From the NCBI GenBank assembly GCA_000436915.1, contig HF994184.1, positions 13,775 through 54,238 of the forward strand: a stretch of 40,464 bases of DNA, in the 5' to 3' direction. The first letter of the stretch is position 1. Each line of letters begins with the position of its first letter. The stretch comes from Prevotella sp. CAG:1092. GTDB lineage: Bacteria; Bacteroidota; Bacteroidia; Bacteroidales; Bacteroidaceae. Both the position numbers and the translations under genes were made by a program. Shown one piece after another: positions 25,523-33,796 of this stretch. The notes under the pieces were generated by a model. The model had not been told where the DNA came from. It made no database searches and was given only the letters and a program-made list of their open reading frames with translations.

Positions 25523-27514
25523 TTATACTATCACATTGCTGCCGAGTTGTTTTGCAAGGTTGTTTCTTATCTCTTGCATATCCTTAAACTCTTGCATCAA
25601 TCCCCTTAATGCGTTGAGGTCTCTTGCACTTGCAGCAATCTGTTGCTGCAACTCTTTCAGATGCTGTTCCACATAGTCCATTCTGAAGTCAAGAAGCAGA
25701 TGGGTGGTTTGGCTTAGCAGAGCTTCCCTTTCACATTCTTCTCTGCGTCTTCTTTCTTCTTCATTGATATCTGCTGTTGTATGAGCTTTTTCTGAAAGAT
25801 GATATCTATCTTCGCTCATTGCAGCAGCTATCCTTGATATGTTTATGTCAGGATGATGAACGAAATAAGTCATGGCATTGAAGTCGGGCGATGTTGATTC
25901 GTTCAAAGCCTCTGTTAGCATCTTGTTGAATATCTCACTTTTAAACTGTAGGTTGTCGGAACTGAGATTATAATATATGTATTGCGCTATGTTCACATTC
26001 ATAGTCTCACCATTCTCAGTCTCCACATTCTGCAATACAATGTATTCTCCATGCCTAACCATCATCTGTATCAGCATCCATTCCACCTTGCTCTCATGAC
26101 TTTTCATCATCTCAGAATTGCTTTGCAATGTCGGTTGCTGAGGCTGTGGTGTTGGACTTTCTGTTTGTTGTGGTTCTGCTTGCTGAGTAGTCTTGCCAGC
26201 CTCTTTGCGGTCGCGAATATACTTGTTCATCTGATTGATCAGAGTATTTTCGCTTATTAGAAGTCGCTGAGCGCAAGTGTGTATATATGTATCGCGCAAT
26301 ATCTGGTTTGGTATTAGCGATATGCTGTTTACTATAGAGCCTATGCCGTCGGCACGTTTCTGTGGGTCGGTTTCGTTTTGTAGCAACAGTTTTGTCTTAA
26401 ACTCAATAAAGTCAGTCTGATGCTCTTTGATATAAGCTCTAAACTCATCAGCAGTATGCTTACGTGCAAAACTATCAGGGTCGTCGTTGTCTGGTAGCAA
26501 CAACACCTTTAGGTTCATACCTTCAGATAGCAGCATGTCGGTACCTCGCATAGCTGCATGGATACCTGCTGCATCACCATCGTAGAGCAAAACAATGTTA
26601 GAAGTAAAGCGATGAAGAGTGTGTATCTGGTGTATCGATAATGCCGTACCAGAGTTGGCAACAACATTTTCTATACCACATTGATGTAGAGACAGCACGT
26701 CTGTGTAGCCTTCCACCATATACACGCAGTCTTCTTTGGCTATAGCCTTCTTACCTTGGTAAATACCATATAGCTCTCTGTCTTTATGATATATTTCAGA
26801 GTCGGGCGAGTTTACATATTTCTGTTGTACACCCTTTGTTGCAGCATCAAGTTTTCTACCTCCGAAAGCTACAATCTTTCCACTTACGCCTACCCATGGA
26901 AACATCACTCTTCCTGCAAAGCGGTCGATGAGTTCACCATGGTCGTTCTTATAGCAGAGTCCAACCTTCAGAAGATATTCCGGATTGTATTTCTCCTTTG
27001 TGGCTGTTGCTGCCAATGCAAAGCGGTCGTTGATGTCGAAGCCAAGGCGAAACTTCTTTATGATGTCGTCGCGGAAACCACGCGACCTAAAGTATTGCAA
27101 TCCTATAGCTTGACCATCGGGGTGTTCGTGCAATAGTTTCTCGAAGTATGATGCCGTCCATTCGTTAATGATAAACATAGACTCGCGAGCTGTCTGCTCA
27201 GCTTTCTCCTCAGCCGACAGCTCACGTTCTTGTATTTCGATATTGTATTTCTTGGCAAGCCATCTTAGTGCTTCAGGGTAAGTCATCTGCTCATGTTCCA
27301 TAATAAAGCTGATAGCATTGCCACCCTTGCCACAGCCGAAGCAATGGCAAGTGCCACGTGCTGGCGACACCATAAACGATGGTGTCTTCTCATTATGAAA
27401 CGGGCAAAGTCCTTTGTAGTTAGCTCCCGACTTTTTCAGCGTCACGAACTCCGATACCACATCTACGATGTTTGCCGCGTCTTTTATCTTTTCTACAGTT
27501 AGTCTATCTATCAT
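25523..27514 (-). CDS. dnaG: DNA primase
   Basis: The 663-residue protein has the CHC2 zinc-binding domain (C37, H40, C58, C61 in CPFH and CFGC), the primase core (about 120-250), and the Toprim domain with VEGYTDVLSLHQ and LLYDGDAAG near 270-320. A polar, glutamine- and proline-rich linker (about 440-475) joins a C-terminal helicase-interaction-type domain with long helices. It synthesises RNA primers at the replication fork with DnaB. Usual length for Bacteroidota. It leads the queD-queE-clsA run and follows the esterase gene by 10 bp on the same strand. Confidence 0.97.
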   Translation of the reverse strand: MIDRLTVEKIKDAANIVDVVSEFVTLKKSGANYKGLCPFHNEKTPSFMVSPARGTCHCFGCGKGGNAISFIMEHEQMTYPEALRWLAKKYNIEIQERELSAEEKAEQTARESMFIINEWTASYFEKLLHEHPDGQAIGLQYFRSRGFRDDIIKKFRLGFDINDRFALAATATKEKYNPEYLLKVGLCYKNDHGELIDRFAGRVMFPWVGVSGKIVAFGGRKLDAATKGVQQKYVNSPDSEIYHKDRELYGIYQGKKAIAKEDCVYMVEGYTDVLSLHQCGIENVVANSGTALSIHQIHTLHRFTSNIVLLYDGDAAGIHAAMRGTDMLLSEGMNLKVLLLPDNDDPDSFARKHTADEFRAYIKEHQTDFIEFKTKLLLQNETDPQKRADGIGSIVNSISLIPNQILRDTYIHTCAQRLLISENTLINQMNKYIRDRKEAGKTTQQAEPQQTESPTPQPQQPTLQSNSEMMKSHESKVEWMLIQMMVRHGEYIVLQNVETENGETMNVNIAQYIYYNLSSDNLQFKSEIFNKMLTEALNESTSPDFNAMTYFVHHPDINISRIAAAMSEDRYHLSEKAHTTADINEEERRRREECEREALLSQTTHLLLDFRMDYVEQHLKELQQQIAASARDLNALRGLMQEFKDMQEIRNNLAKQLGSNVIV

Positions 27515-27524
27515 TCTTGTTTTT

Positions 27525-29177
27525 TTATTTCTTCAGTCCATCAGCCAGTTTGCTATGAATAGCTCTCAAGCCCTTGGCGATGCTCTGTGCATTCATTCTT
27601 GCTCCTATGAGCGAGGTGTGTGTATGGTCTTTCTTGAAATATTTAGAAGCAGCTTTCTTACTCTTCTCTTCGCTCTTGCTTGCAAACTTCTTGTCAAGGA
27701 AGTCGGCAGAGATGTTGTGTAAGTCAAGGAAGTCAACTCCTGTCTCTGCAACTATCTCGCGATACCATTTGCCATAAGAGCCATTTCTGCGTTCTATCTT
27801 TCCGTTAGGCCATTCGTTGCGTGGGGTTAGAGATACGAGAATAGGAGTAGCACCCTTCTCTCGGCAGTCGTCAATCATCTTTTTCAGATACCATCCGAAG
27901 CTGTATACAACTTCAAATCTGCCATCCTTCTCCATCTTGTATACATGGCATGTGTCGGCAGTTCCTGGTATGACGCCTCTTTCCTTCTTGTCGTTGATAG
28001 GGCAGATGTCGTTGTGCCCGAACTGTAAGAGTACAAAGTCGCCTGGCTGCAAGGTGTTGTAGATTTTCTCCCAACGACCCTCGCGGATATAGCTACGTGT
28101 ACTTCTTCCTGCCATAGCCTCGTTTACCCATGTCACTTTCTTTGCATCGAAGATGGTTCCTGCCTGCGAGCCCCATCCCCACATGTCGTCTTTATCCTTA
28201 TCTTTGTTCTTTACGGTAGAGTCGCCAGTAATGAATACTACAGGCTTACCCTTCTCTCTCTTCACATCAACCACAGGAAGCTCAACACCCATAAGCATAT
28301 TCTGCAATGGCTTGAGGTCTGGGTTGTGGCTTGCAGCAATACCTTCGGCTGCAGAGCGAGCATTCATCTCTGCTCCCCATGCACTTGTGTGGATATGGTC
28401 GCCAAAGAAATGATACTTCTCTTTCCATTTGCTAAATCCGTCAAGCTTTGCTCCTGATATCTCGTTAAGGTCAACGAAAGGCACTCCCTCTTCAGCAGCT
28501 ACATAAGCAGCCCATTCTGTCTGAGGCTTTCTTATTATCTTGCCAGTCTTCTCATCGTATGCATCACGAGGAGTAAGCGACATCAAGATAGGGTTTGCAC
28601 CCTTAGCTCTACATTCAGCAATATATTTTCTTAGGTATCCACCATAGGTGTATACAGTTTCCTTTTCTCCAGTTTCCTTGATGGTAACATTCAGCGAGTC
28701 GTTGCCAACTCCTGGAATCACCGCTCTTGCTCGTCCTTCGTTGTAAGGACCATTGTCGTTATGACCAATAGATATTATCACCCAGTCGCCCGGCTTCAAG
28801 GCTGTTCTTACCATAGGCCAAAGCTTATTATAGAATGTGCGGGTGCTCATACCGCCAAGCGCTTGGTTCTCTACCGAAATCTTGTTGGCATTGAAATATT
28901 TGCTTGCATAGAATCCCCATCCCCATTGTCCGTTAGAGCCATCGCCCTTGGTACCGTTGCGCATAGTAGAGTTGCCAACGAGGAACAATACAGGGTTGTT
29001 GCCTTTGCGAGTAGAACCAGGTTCTGGTCTCGACATCAAAGCTTTAGCTATAGAGTCGGGAGTGTTGTCTACAACTTTGTTAACATCTTCTACAGGGTCA
29101 GGCAGATTATCAAAATTCTGAGCCCATGCACCTGTTGTTGCTGTGAGAATTGCAATAGCAGATAATAATTTTTTCAT
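27525..29177 (-). CDS. Secreted tandem SGNH acetylesterase (CE12-like)
   Basis: Starting at ATG 29177, which gives the signal peptide MKKLLSAIAILTATTGAWA, the protein has 550 residues; a longer frame to 29231 would bury that peptide. It contains two successive hydrolase domains (about 60-285 and 310-540), each with all blocks of rhamnogalacturonan acetylesterase-like SGNH enzymes: VGNSTM (S70) / TGDSTV (S320), GGMST / AGRST, GHNDNGP / GHNDICP, and DHIH (D260, H263) / DHTH (D517, H520). Both active sites look complete. Such enzymes deacetylate pectin or other plant polysaccharides. No PUL neighbours are present; it lies directly upstream of dnaG. Confidence 0.9.
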   Translation of the reverse strand: MKKLLSAIAILTATTGAWAQNFDNLPDPVEDVNKVVDNTPDSIAKALMSRPEPGSTRKGNNPVLFLVGNSTMRNGTKGDGSNGQWGWGFYASKYFNANKISVENQALGGMSTRTFYNKLWPMVRTALKPGDWVIISIGHNDNGPYNEGRARAVIPGVGNDSLNVTIKETGEKETVYTYGGYLRKYIAECRAKGANPILMSLTPRDAYDEKTGKIIRKPQTEWAAYVAAEEGVPFVDLNEISGAKLDGFSKWKEKYHFFGDHIHTSAWGAEMNARSAAEGIAASHNPDLKPLQNMLMGVELPVVDVKREKGKPVVFITGDSTVKNKDKDKDDMWGWGSQAGTIFDAKKVTWVNEAMAGRSTRSYIREGRWEKIYNTLQPGDFVLLQFGHNDICPINDKKERGVIPGTADTCHVYKMEKDGRFEVVYSFGWYLKKMIDDCREKGATPILVSLTPRNEWPNGKIERRNGSYGKWYREIVAETGVDFLDLHNISADFLDKKFASKSEEKSKKAASKYFKKDHTHTSLIGARMNAQSIAKGLRAIHSKLADGLKK

Positions 29178-29320
29178 TGTTTTTTGGTAGTTATTAGTGT
29201 TTATATATAAAATATGTGCAAACTTACACATTTTTTTTCAAACAAGCTATCATAATATGGTAAAAATGACTGCACATCAGTTATGATTTGCGCACGAATA
29301 TCTGCTTTTTGTGTATTTTA

Positions 29321-29352
29321 TTTGGTTTGAAAGTAAAAAACGTGTAAATTTG
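29321..29352 (+). promoter_or_regulatory. Promoter of etfB-etfA-acyl-CoA dehydrogenase genes
   Basis: TTTG (29321-29324), a 20-bp spacer and TAAATTTG (29345-29352) fit the Bacteroidota consensus. The leader to the etfB ATG is about 50 nt and AT-rich. Confidence 0.75.
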
Positions 29353-29408
29353 CAAGCAACTAAAAACAAATTAATCTAAGAAGGTAATAATATATTATAT
29401 TATAAGAA

Positions 29409-30278
29409 ATGAGTTTGAAAATTGTTGTACTTGCCAAGCAAGTACCAGACACACGTAATGTAGGAAAAGATGCGATGACTGCCGAAGGTACTGTCAATCG
29501 TGCAGCTTTGCCTGCAATCTTCAATCCAGAAGACTTGAATGCTCTTGAGCAGGCTCTTCGCCTAAAGGAGCAGAATCCCGGTTCTACAGTTGGTATCCTG
29601 ACAATGGGTCCTCCACGTGCTGCTGAGGTTATTCGCCAAGGCCTTTATCGTGGTGCAGATACTGGATGGTTGTTAACAGACAGGCTCTTTGCTGGAGCCG
29701 ATACACTTGCCACTTCTTATGCTTTGGCTACTGCCATTAAGAAGATAGGAGATGTTGATGTCGTTATTGGTGGTCGTCAGGCTATTGATGGTGATACTGC
29801 TCAGGTAGGTCCTCAGGTTGCTCAGAAGCTTGGCTTAAACCAGGTAACATATGCTGAGAATATTGAGAAGTGCGAAGATGGCAAGCTTACTATTCGTCGT
29901 TTGATAGATGGTGGTGCAGAGACTGTTGAAGTTCCAATGCCTGTTCTCGTTACTGTAAATGGTAGCGCAGCTCCTTGCCGTCCTTGCAATGCCAAGTTGG
30001 TGATGAAGTACAAGCGTGCTACAGCTCCTATGGAGCGCACAGAGGATATGCCTTACAAGGAACTCTATGCTGAACGCCCTTATCTCACACTCACTCAGTG
30101 GATGGTTGCCGATGTTGATGGCGACCCACAGCAGTGCGGTTTGAGTGGTTCACCTACCAAGGTAAAGGCTGTTAAGAATATTGTTTTCCAGGCTAAGGAG
30201 AGCAAGACTCTTACAGGTAGCGATGCAGACATCGAGGATTTGGTAAAAGAATTGTTGAACGAAAAAATCATTGGCTAA
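29409..30278 (+). CDS. etfB: Electron transfer flavoprotein subunit beta
   Basis: The 289-residue protein starts MSLKIVVLAKQVPDTRNVGK and contains FNPEDLNALEQALRLKE, LTMGPPRAAEVIRQ, and the family motif IGGRQAIDGDTAQVGPQVAQ-like stretch near residue 120. Together with EtfA it holds FAD and a second nucleotide and passes electrons from acyl-CoA dehydrogenases (or, in bifurcating forms, between NADH, ferredoxin and acyl-CoA). The gene is first in the operon and its strongly biased codons suggest high expression. Whether the complex bifurcates cannot be judged by eye. Confidence 0.95.
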   Translation: MSLKIVVLAKQVPDTRNVGKDAMTAEGTVNRAALPAIFNPEDLNALEQALRLKEQNPGSTVGILTMGPPRAAEVIRQGLYRGADTGWLLTDRLFAGADTLATSYALATAIKKIGDVDVVIGGRQAIDGDTAQVGPQVAQKLGLNQVTYAENIEKCEDGKLTIRRLIDGGAETVEVPMPVLVTVNGSAAPCRPCNAKLVMKYKRATAPMERTEDMPYKELYAERPYLTLTQWMVADVDGDPQQCGLSGSPTKVKAVKNIVFQAKESKTLTGSDADIEDLVKELLNEKIIG

Positions 30279-30287
30279 TCTTAGATT

Positions 30288-31310
30288 ATGAATAACGTAT
30301 TTGTTTATTGCGAAATCGAGGGCACTCAGGTGCAGGAGGTTTCTCAGGAACTTTTGACAAAGGGCCGCAAGTTGGCCAATGAACTTGGTGTAGAGCTTCA
30401 CGCTATTGTTGCAGGTACAGGCATCAAGGGTAATGTGGAAGAGCAGATTCTTCCTTATGGTGTAGACAAACTTTTCGTTTTCGATGGTGAGGGTTTGTTC
30501 CCTTATACCTCGGCTCCTCATACCGACATCTTGGTAAACCTCTTCAAGGAAGAGCAGCCACAGATTTGTCTTATGGGTGCTACCGTTATCGGTCGCGACC
30601 TTGGTCCTCGTGTTTCTTCATCTCTTACAAGTGGTTTGACAGCTGACTGTACAGAACTTGAGATTGGTTCTTACGAAGACAAGAAGAGCGGTAAGACTTA
30701 CGATAACCTATTGTATCAGATTCGTCCTGCTTTTGGTGGTAACATCGTTGCTACTATCGTTAACCCTGAGCATCGTCCACAGATGGCAACCGTTCGTTCG
30801 GGTGTTATGCAGAAGGCTATCTACGAAGGCAACGCTAAGAATGAGACTGTATATCCAGATGTTTCAAAGTATGTATCTCCAGAGGCTTATGTAGTAAAGG
30901 TTCTCGACCACCATGTTGAGGCTGCTAAGCACAATCTCAAGGGTGCTCCTATCGTTGTTGCTGGTGGATATGGTGTAGGTTCTAAGGAGGGCTTCGACCA
31001 GTTGTTCCAGTTGGCTAAGGTTCTGCATGGTGAGGTTGGTGGCTCTCGTGCTGCTGTTGATGCAGGATGGCTCGACCACGATCGTCAGATTGGTCAGACA
31101 GGTGTCACCGTTCATCCAAAGGTATATATTGCTTGTGGTATCAGCGGTCAGATTCAGCATATCGCAGGTATGCAGGATTCAGGTATCATCATCTCAGTAA
31201 ACAACGACCCTGAGGCTCCTATCAACAAGATTGCCGACTATGTAATCGTTGGCAATGTCGAGGAAGTTGTTCCAAAGCTGATAAAGTATTATAAACAGAA
31301 TAATAAGTAG
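30288..31310 (+). CDS. etfA: Electron transfer flavoprotein subunit alpha
   Basis: The 340-residue product follows etfB by 9 bp. The N-terminal domain resembles EtfB (IEGTQVQEVSQELLTKGRKL); the C-terminal FAD domain has VVAGGYGVGSKEGFDQLFQLA-type binding, GGSRAAVDAGWLDHDRQIGQTG and VYIACGISGQIQH, with ISVNNDPEAPINKIADY at the end. These are the standard FAD-binding blocks. The stop codon at 31308-31310 lies one base before the left terminal repeat of the DUF559 cassette, so the cassette directly adjoins the gene without damaging it. Confidence 0.96.
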   Translation: MNNVFVYCEIEGTQVQEVSQELLTKGRKLANELGVELHAIVAGTGIKGNVEEQILPYGVDKLFVFDGEGLFPYTSAPHTDILVNLFKEEQPQICLMGATVIGRDLGPRVSSSLTSGLTADCTELEIGSYEDKKSGKTYDNLLYQIRPAFGGNIVATIVNPEHRPQMATVRSGVMQKAIYEGNAKNETVYPDVSKYVSPEAYVVKVLDHHVEAAKHNLKGAPIVVAGGYGVGSKEGFDQLFQLAKVLHGEVGGSRAAVDAGWLDHDRQIGQTGVTVHPKVYIACGISGQIQHIAGMQDSGIIISVNNDPEAPINKIADYVIVGNVEEVVPKLIKYYKQNNK

Positions 31311-31311
31311 A

Positions 31312-31349
31312 GCCTCACCCCCAACCCCTCTCCAAAAGAGAGGGGAGTA
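31312..31349 (+). repeat. Left terminal inverted repeat of the DUF559 cassette
   Basis: A 38-bp sequence beginning GCCTCACCCCCAACC and ending GGGGAGTA. Its middle is a hairpin with stem CCCCTCTC/GAGAGGGG around CAAAA. It matches the right repeat (31834-31871, inverted) at 36 of 38 positions. Confidence 0.93.
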
Positions 31350-31387
31350 AAATGACTTGTTGTTTGATGTCTGAATTAAAATAATAC

Positions 31388-31789
31388 ATGAAATATATGG
31401 GTAACGAAAAGAAAGGTTTTGGTTACAAGACATCTTCGCCCGACAGATATTCTTTACTTAAAGACTTTGCAAAGAGTAATCGGAAGAATATGACTGATGC
31501 GGAGATAATACTTTGGCAATATCTTCGTCGCCTACCTTCTACATTTCATTTCAGACGTCAACATGTCATTGTAGACTATATTGTAGATTTTGTTTGCCTC
31601 GAACACCGTCTCGTCATAGAAGTTGATGGTGGATATCACTCTCAACCTTTACAGATTGAAAGTGATGAATATCGTACTTTGAGGCTTACCAAAATAGGAT
31701 TTACTGTTCTGAGATTTACTAATGAGCAGATAATATGTGATATAGACGAGGTGATGGAAACTATTAATAAAGTATTGTATAACGATTAA
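31388..31789 (+). CDS. DUF559 family endonuclease-like protein
   Basis: The 133-residue protein belongs to DUF559, small relatives of very-short-patch-repair (Vsr) nucleases. After MTDAEIILWQYLRR and FHFRRQHVIVDYIVDFVC come the presumed active-site residues D63/D67, E78 and D80 in LVIEVDGGYH, then GFTVLRFTNEQI, which is the standard DUF559 ending. The product is likely a DNA nuclease; its biological role is not established. It is the only gene inside the cassette at 31312-31871 and reads in the direction of the etf operon. An internal ATG at 31397 is an alternative start. Confidence 0.9.
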   Translation: MKYMGNEKKGFGYKTSSPDRYSLLKDFAKSNRKNMTDAEIILWQYLRRLPSTFHFRRQHVIVDYIVDFVCLEHRLVIEVDGGYHSQPLQIESDEYRTLRLTKIGFTVLRFTNEQIICDIDEVMETINKVLYND

Positions 31790-31833
31790 ATAAAAGTCCT
31801 CATGTTCAACTCCTTTTGAGGGAATAGACATAC

Positions 31834-31871
31834 TACTCCCCTCCCTTTTGGGGAGGGGTTGGGGGTGAGGC
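31834..31871 (-). repeat. Right terminal inverted repeat of the DUF559 cassette
   Basis: Read on the minus strand it repeats the left end with two changes. Its stem is CCCCTCCC/GGGAGGGG, one T-A pair of the left copy being C-G here. It ends 8 bp before the acyl-CoA dehydrogenase ATG, so it takes the place of the normal ribosome-binding region. Confidence 0.93.
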
Positions 31872-31879
31872 AAAATTCA

Positions 31880-33607
31880 ATGGCAAATTACTATTCAGAT
31901 CATCTAGAGTTTGATTTCTATTTGAATCATCCTGAGATGAAGCGCATCGTAGAGCTTAAGGAGCGCAACTTTGCTGACAAAGATCAGTTTGAGGATGCAC
32001 CTGTTGACTTTGATGACGCAATAGAGAATTATAAGCGAGTGCTCGATATTACTGGCGATATAGCAGCTAATATCATTGAGCCTAATTCAGAAGATGTAGA
32101 CCTCGAAGGTCCACACCTTGTAGACGGACGCATGGTCTACGCTTCAAAGACATTCGACAACCTTGACGCTACTCGCAAGGCTGGTCTTTGGGGTATCTCT
32201 ATGCCACGCCGTTATGGTGGCTTGAATATGCCTATCACTCCATATTCAATGGCTTCTGAGATTGTTTCAACTGCAGATGCTGGTTTCCAGAATATCTGGT
32301 CGTTGCAGGATTGTATCGAGACTCTCTATGAGTTTGGTTCTGAGGAGCAGCGCCAGAAGTACATTCCACGTGTTTGTGCTGGCGAGACTATGTCTATGGA
32401 CCTTACCGAGCCAGATGCAGGTTCCGACCTTCAGCGTGTTATGCTCAAGGCTACCTTCGACGAAGAGAACAACTGCTGGCGCTTGAATGGTGTTAAGCGT
32501 TTTATCACCAATGGCGACTCTGATATTCACCTCGTACTTGCTCGTTCAGAGGAAGGCACCCACGATGGTCGTGGACTCTCTATGTTTATCTACGATAAGC
32601 GTGATGGCGGCGTAACAGTTCGTCACATAGAGCATAAGCTCGGTATTCATGGTTCACCTACCTGCGAGCTTGTTTACAAGAATGCAAAGTGCGAACTCTG
32701 TGGTAACACACGTATGGGACTTATCAAGTATGTGATGGCTCTTATGAATGGTGCACGTCTTGGTATCGCTGCACAGTCAGTAGGTGTTAGCCAGGCTGCT
32801 TACAACGAAGGTCTTGCATACGCTAAAGAGCGTAAGCAGTTTGATACAGCTATCGTTGAGTTCCCTGCTGTTTACGATATGCTTTCTCGTATGAAGGCTA
32901 AGCTCGATGCAGGTCGTAGCATCCTTTATCAGACAGCTCGCTATGTAGACATCTACAAGGCTCTTGACGATATCGCTCGTGAGCGCAAGCTTACTCCAGA
33001 AGAGCGTGCTGAGCAGAAGAAGTATACTCGTCTTGCTGATGCGTTCACTCCTTTGGCTAAGGGTATGAACTCTGAGTATGCTAACCAGAATGCTTATGAT
33101 GCCATCCAGATTCATGGTGGTTCTGGTTTCATCATGGAGTATAAGTGTCAGCGTTTGTATCGTGATGCTCGTATCTTCTCTATCTACGAAGGTACCACAC
33201 AGCTTCAGGTTGTTGCAGCTATCCGCTACATCACCAATGGCACCTACCTCTCTATCATGAAGGAGATGATGGAGCGTCCTATCTGCGATTGCGCTACTCA
33301 TATGCGCGAGCGTATTGGTAAGCTCATCGAACTATACGAGGATGCGCTCAACTATGTTAAGGAGCAGAACAACCAGGAAGTACAAGACTTCCTCGCTCGC
33401 CGTCTCTACGAGATGACTGGCGACATTATCATGTCTTTGCTCTTGCTCGACGATGCAACACATGCTCCAGAGCTCTTCAAGAAGAGTATCAATGTATACC
33501 TCCGCCATGCTGAGGCTGAGTGTGCTGCTCACCATTCTTATATCAAGAACTTCACAGCCGAAGACCTCGTAAACTTCCGTGCTGTAGAAGCTGAAGCTGC
33601 AGAGTAA
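31880..33607 (+). CDS. Acyl-CoA dehydrogenase
   Basis: From ATG 31880 the protein has 575 residues; a TTG at 31859 would lie in the cassette repeat and is rejected. The order is N-terminal helical domain, beta domain with MDLTEPDAGSDLQ and WRLNGVKRFITNGD, C-terminal helices with AAQSVGVSQAAYNEGLAYAKERKQF-type sequence, IQIHGGSGF, and the catalytic glutamate E437 in YEGTTQLQ. An extra C-terminal helical domain of about 120 residues marks the larger ACAD subfamily. The flavoenzyme oxidises (or, with a bifurcating Etf, reduces) an acyl-CoA. Its electron carrier genes etfBA are directly upstream; substrate unknown. Confidence 0.94.
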   Translation: MANYYSDHLEFDFYLNHPEMKRIVELKERNFADKDQFEDAPVDFDDAIENYKRVLDITGDIAANIIEPNSEDVDLEGPHLVDGRMVYASKTFDNLDATRKAGLWGISMPRRYGGLNMPITPYSMASEIVSTADAGFQNIWSLQDCIETLYEFGSEEQRQKYIPRVCAGETMSMDLTEPDAGSDLQRVMLKATFDEENNCWRLNGVKRFITNGDSDIHLVLARSEEGTHDGRGLSMFIYDKRDGGVTVRHIEHKLGIHGSPTCELVYKNAKCELCGNTRMGLIKYVMALMNGARLGIAAQSVGVSQAAYNEGLAYAKERKQFDTAIVEFPAVYDMLSRMKAKLDAGRSILYQTARYVDIYKALDDIARERKLTPEERAEQKKYTRLADAFTPLAKGMNSEYANQNAYDAIQIHGGSGFIMEYKCQRLYRDARIFSIYEGTTQLQVVAAIRYITNGTYLSIMKEMMERPICDCATHMRERIGKLIELYEDALNYVKEQNNQEVQDFLARRLYEMTGDIIMSLLLLDDATHAPELFKKSINVYLRHAEAECAAHHSYIKNFTAEDLVNFRAVEAEAAE

Positions 33608-33633
33608 ACAGAAGCTATAACCATCTTAAATAT

Positions 33634-33669
33634 AAAGGGTCATTAGTAGATGTTGCTAATGACCCTTTT
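33634..33669 (+). terminator. Terminator of the etf-acyl-CoA dehydrogenase operon
   Basis: AAAGGGTCATTAG (33634-33646) pairs with CTAATGACCCTTT (33656-33668), followed by a T-run. It begins 27 bp after the dehydrogenase stop. Confidence 0.9.
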
Positions 33670-33687
33670 TGTATATCTACATAAAAA

Positions 33688-33719
33688 ATCCCCGTCATAG
33701 GCATACTTATGACGGGGAT
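33688..33719 (-). terminator. Probable terminator of the SusC/SusD/lipoprotein operon
   Basis: ATCCCCGTCATA (33688-33699) pairs with TATGACGGGGAT (33708-33719). In the minus direction the stem is followed by GATTTTTTATG, giving a T-run after the hairpin. It lies 78 bp past the lipoprotein stop and back to back with the terminator for the plus-strand operon. Confidence 0.82.
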
Positions 33720-33796
33720 AATCTTTGGTGTTATGTTATTGTATAACTTTTTTTGTGCTATGTTGTTGTATAGCTGCTAATCAGCTGTAGCTTTCT

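Larger units (their letters stand above)
31312..31871 (+). mobile_element. Putative mobile cassette: DUF559 gene between 38-bp hairpin inverted repeats
   Basis: A 560-bp unit fills the whole gap between etfA and the acyl-CoA dehydrogenase gene, where a tight operon junction is expected. It has near-perfect 38-bp terminal inverted repeats, each itself a hairpin, and a single nuclease-like gene in between. The two mismatches between the repeats pair with each other in the stem (T-A in one, C-G in the other). No target-site duplication is visible. C-rich repeats of this CCTCACCCCC type near DUF559 genes are known to me from other genomes, but mobility has to be inferred here. Confidence 0.65.

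Noticed and set aside
31859..31879. Upstream TTG start for the acyl-CoA dehydrogenase
   Set aside because: It would place seven codons inside the cassette's terminal repeat; the ATG at 31880 gives the natural N-terminus.
31308..31880. Target-site duplication flanking the DUF559 cassette
   Set aside because: The bases outside the two repeats (AATAAGTAGA on the left, AAAATTCA on the right) do not match beyond a couple of A residues, so no duplication can be claimed.
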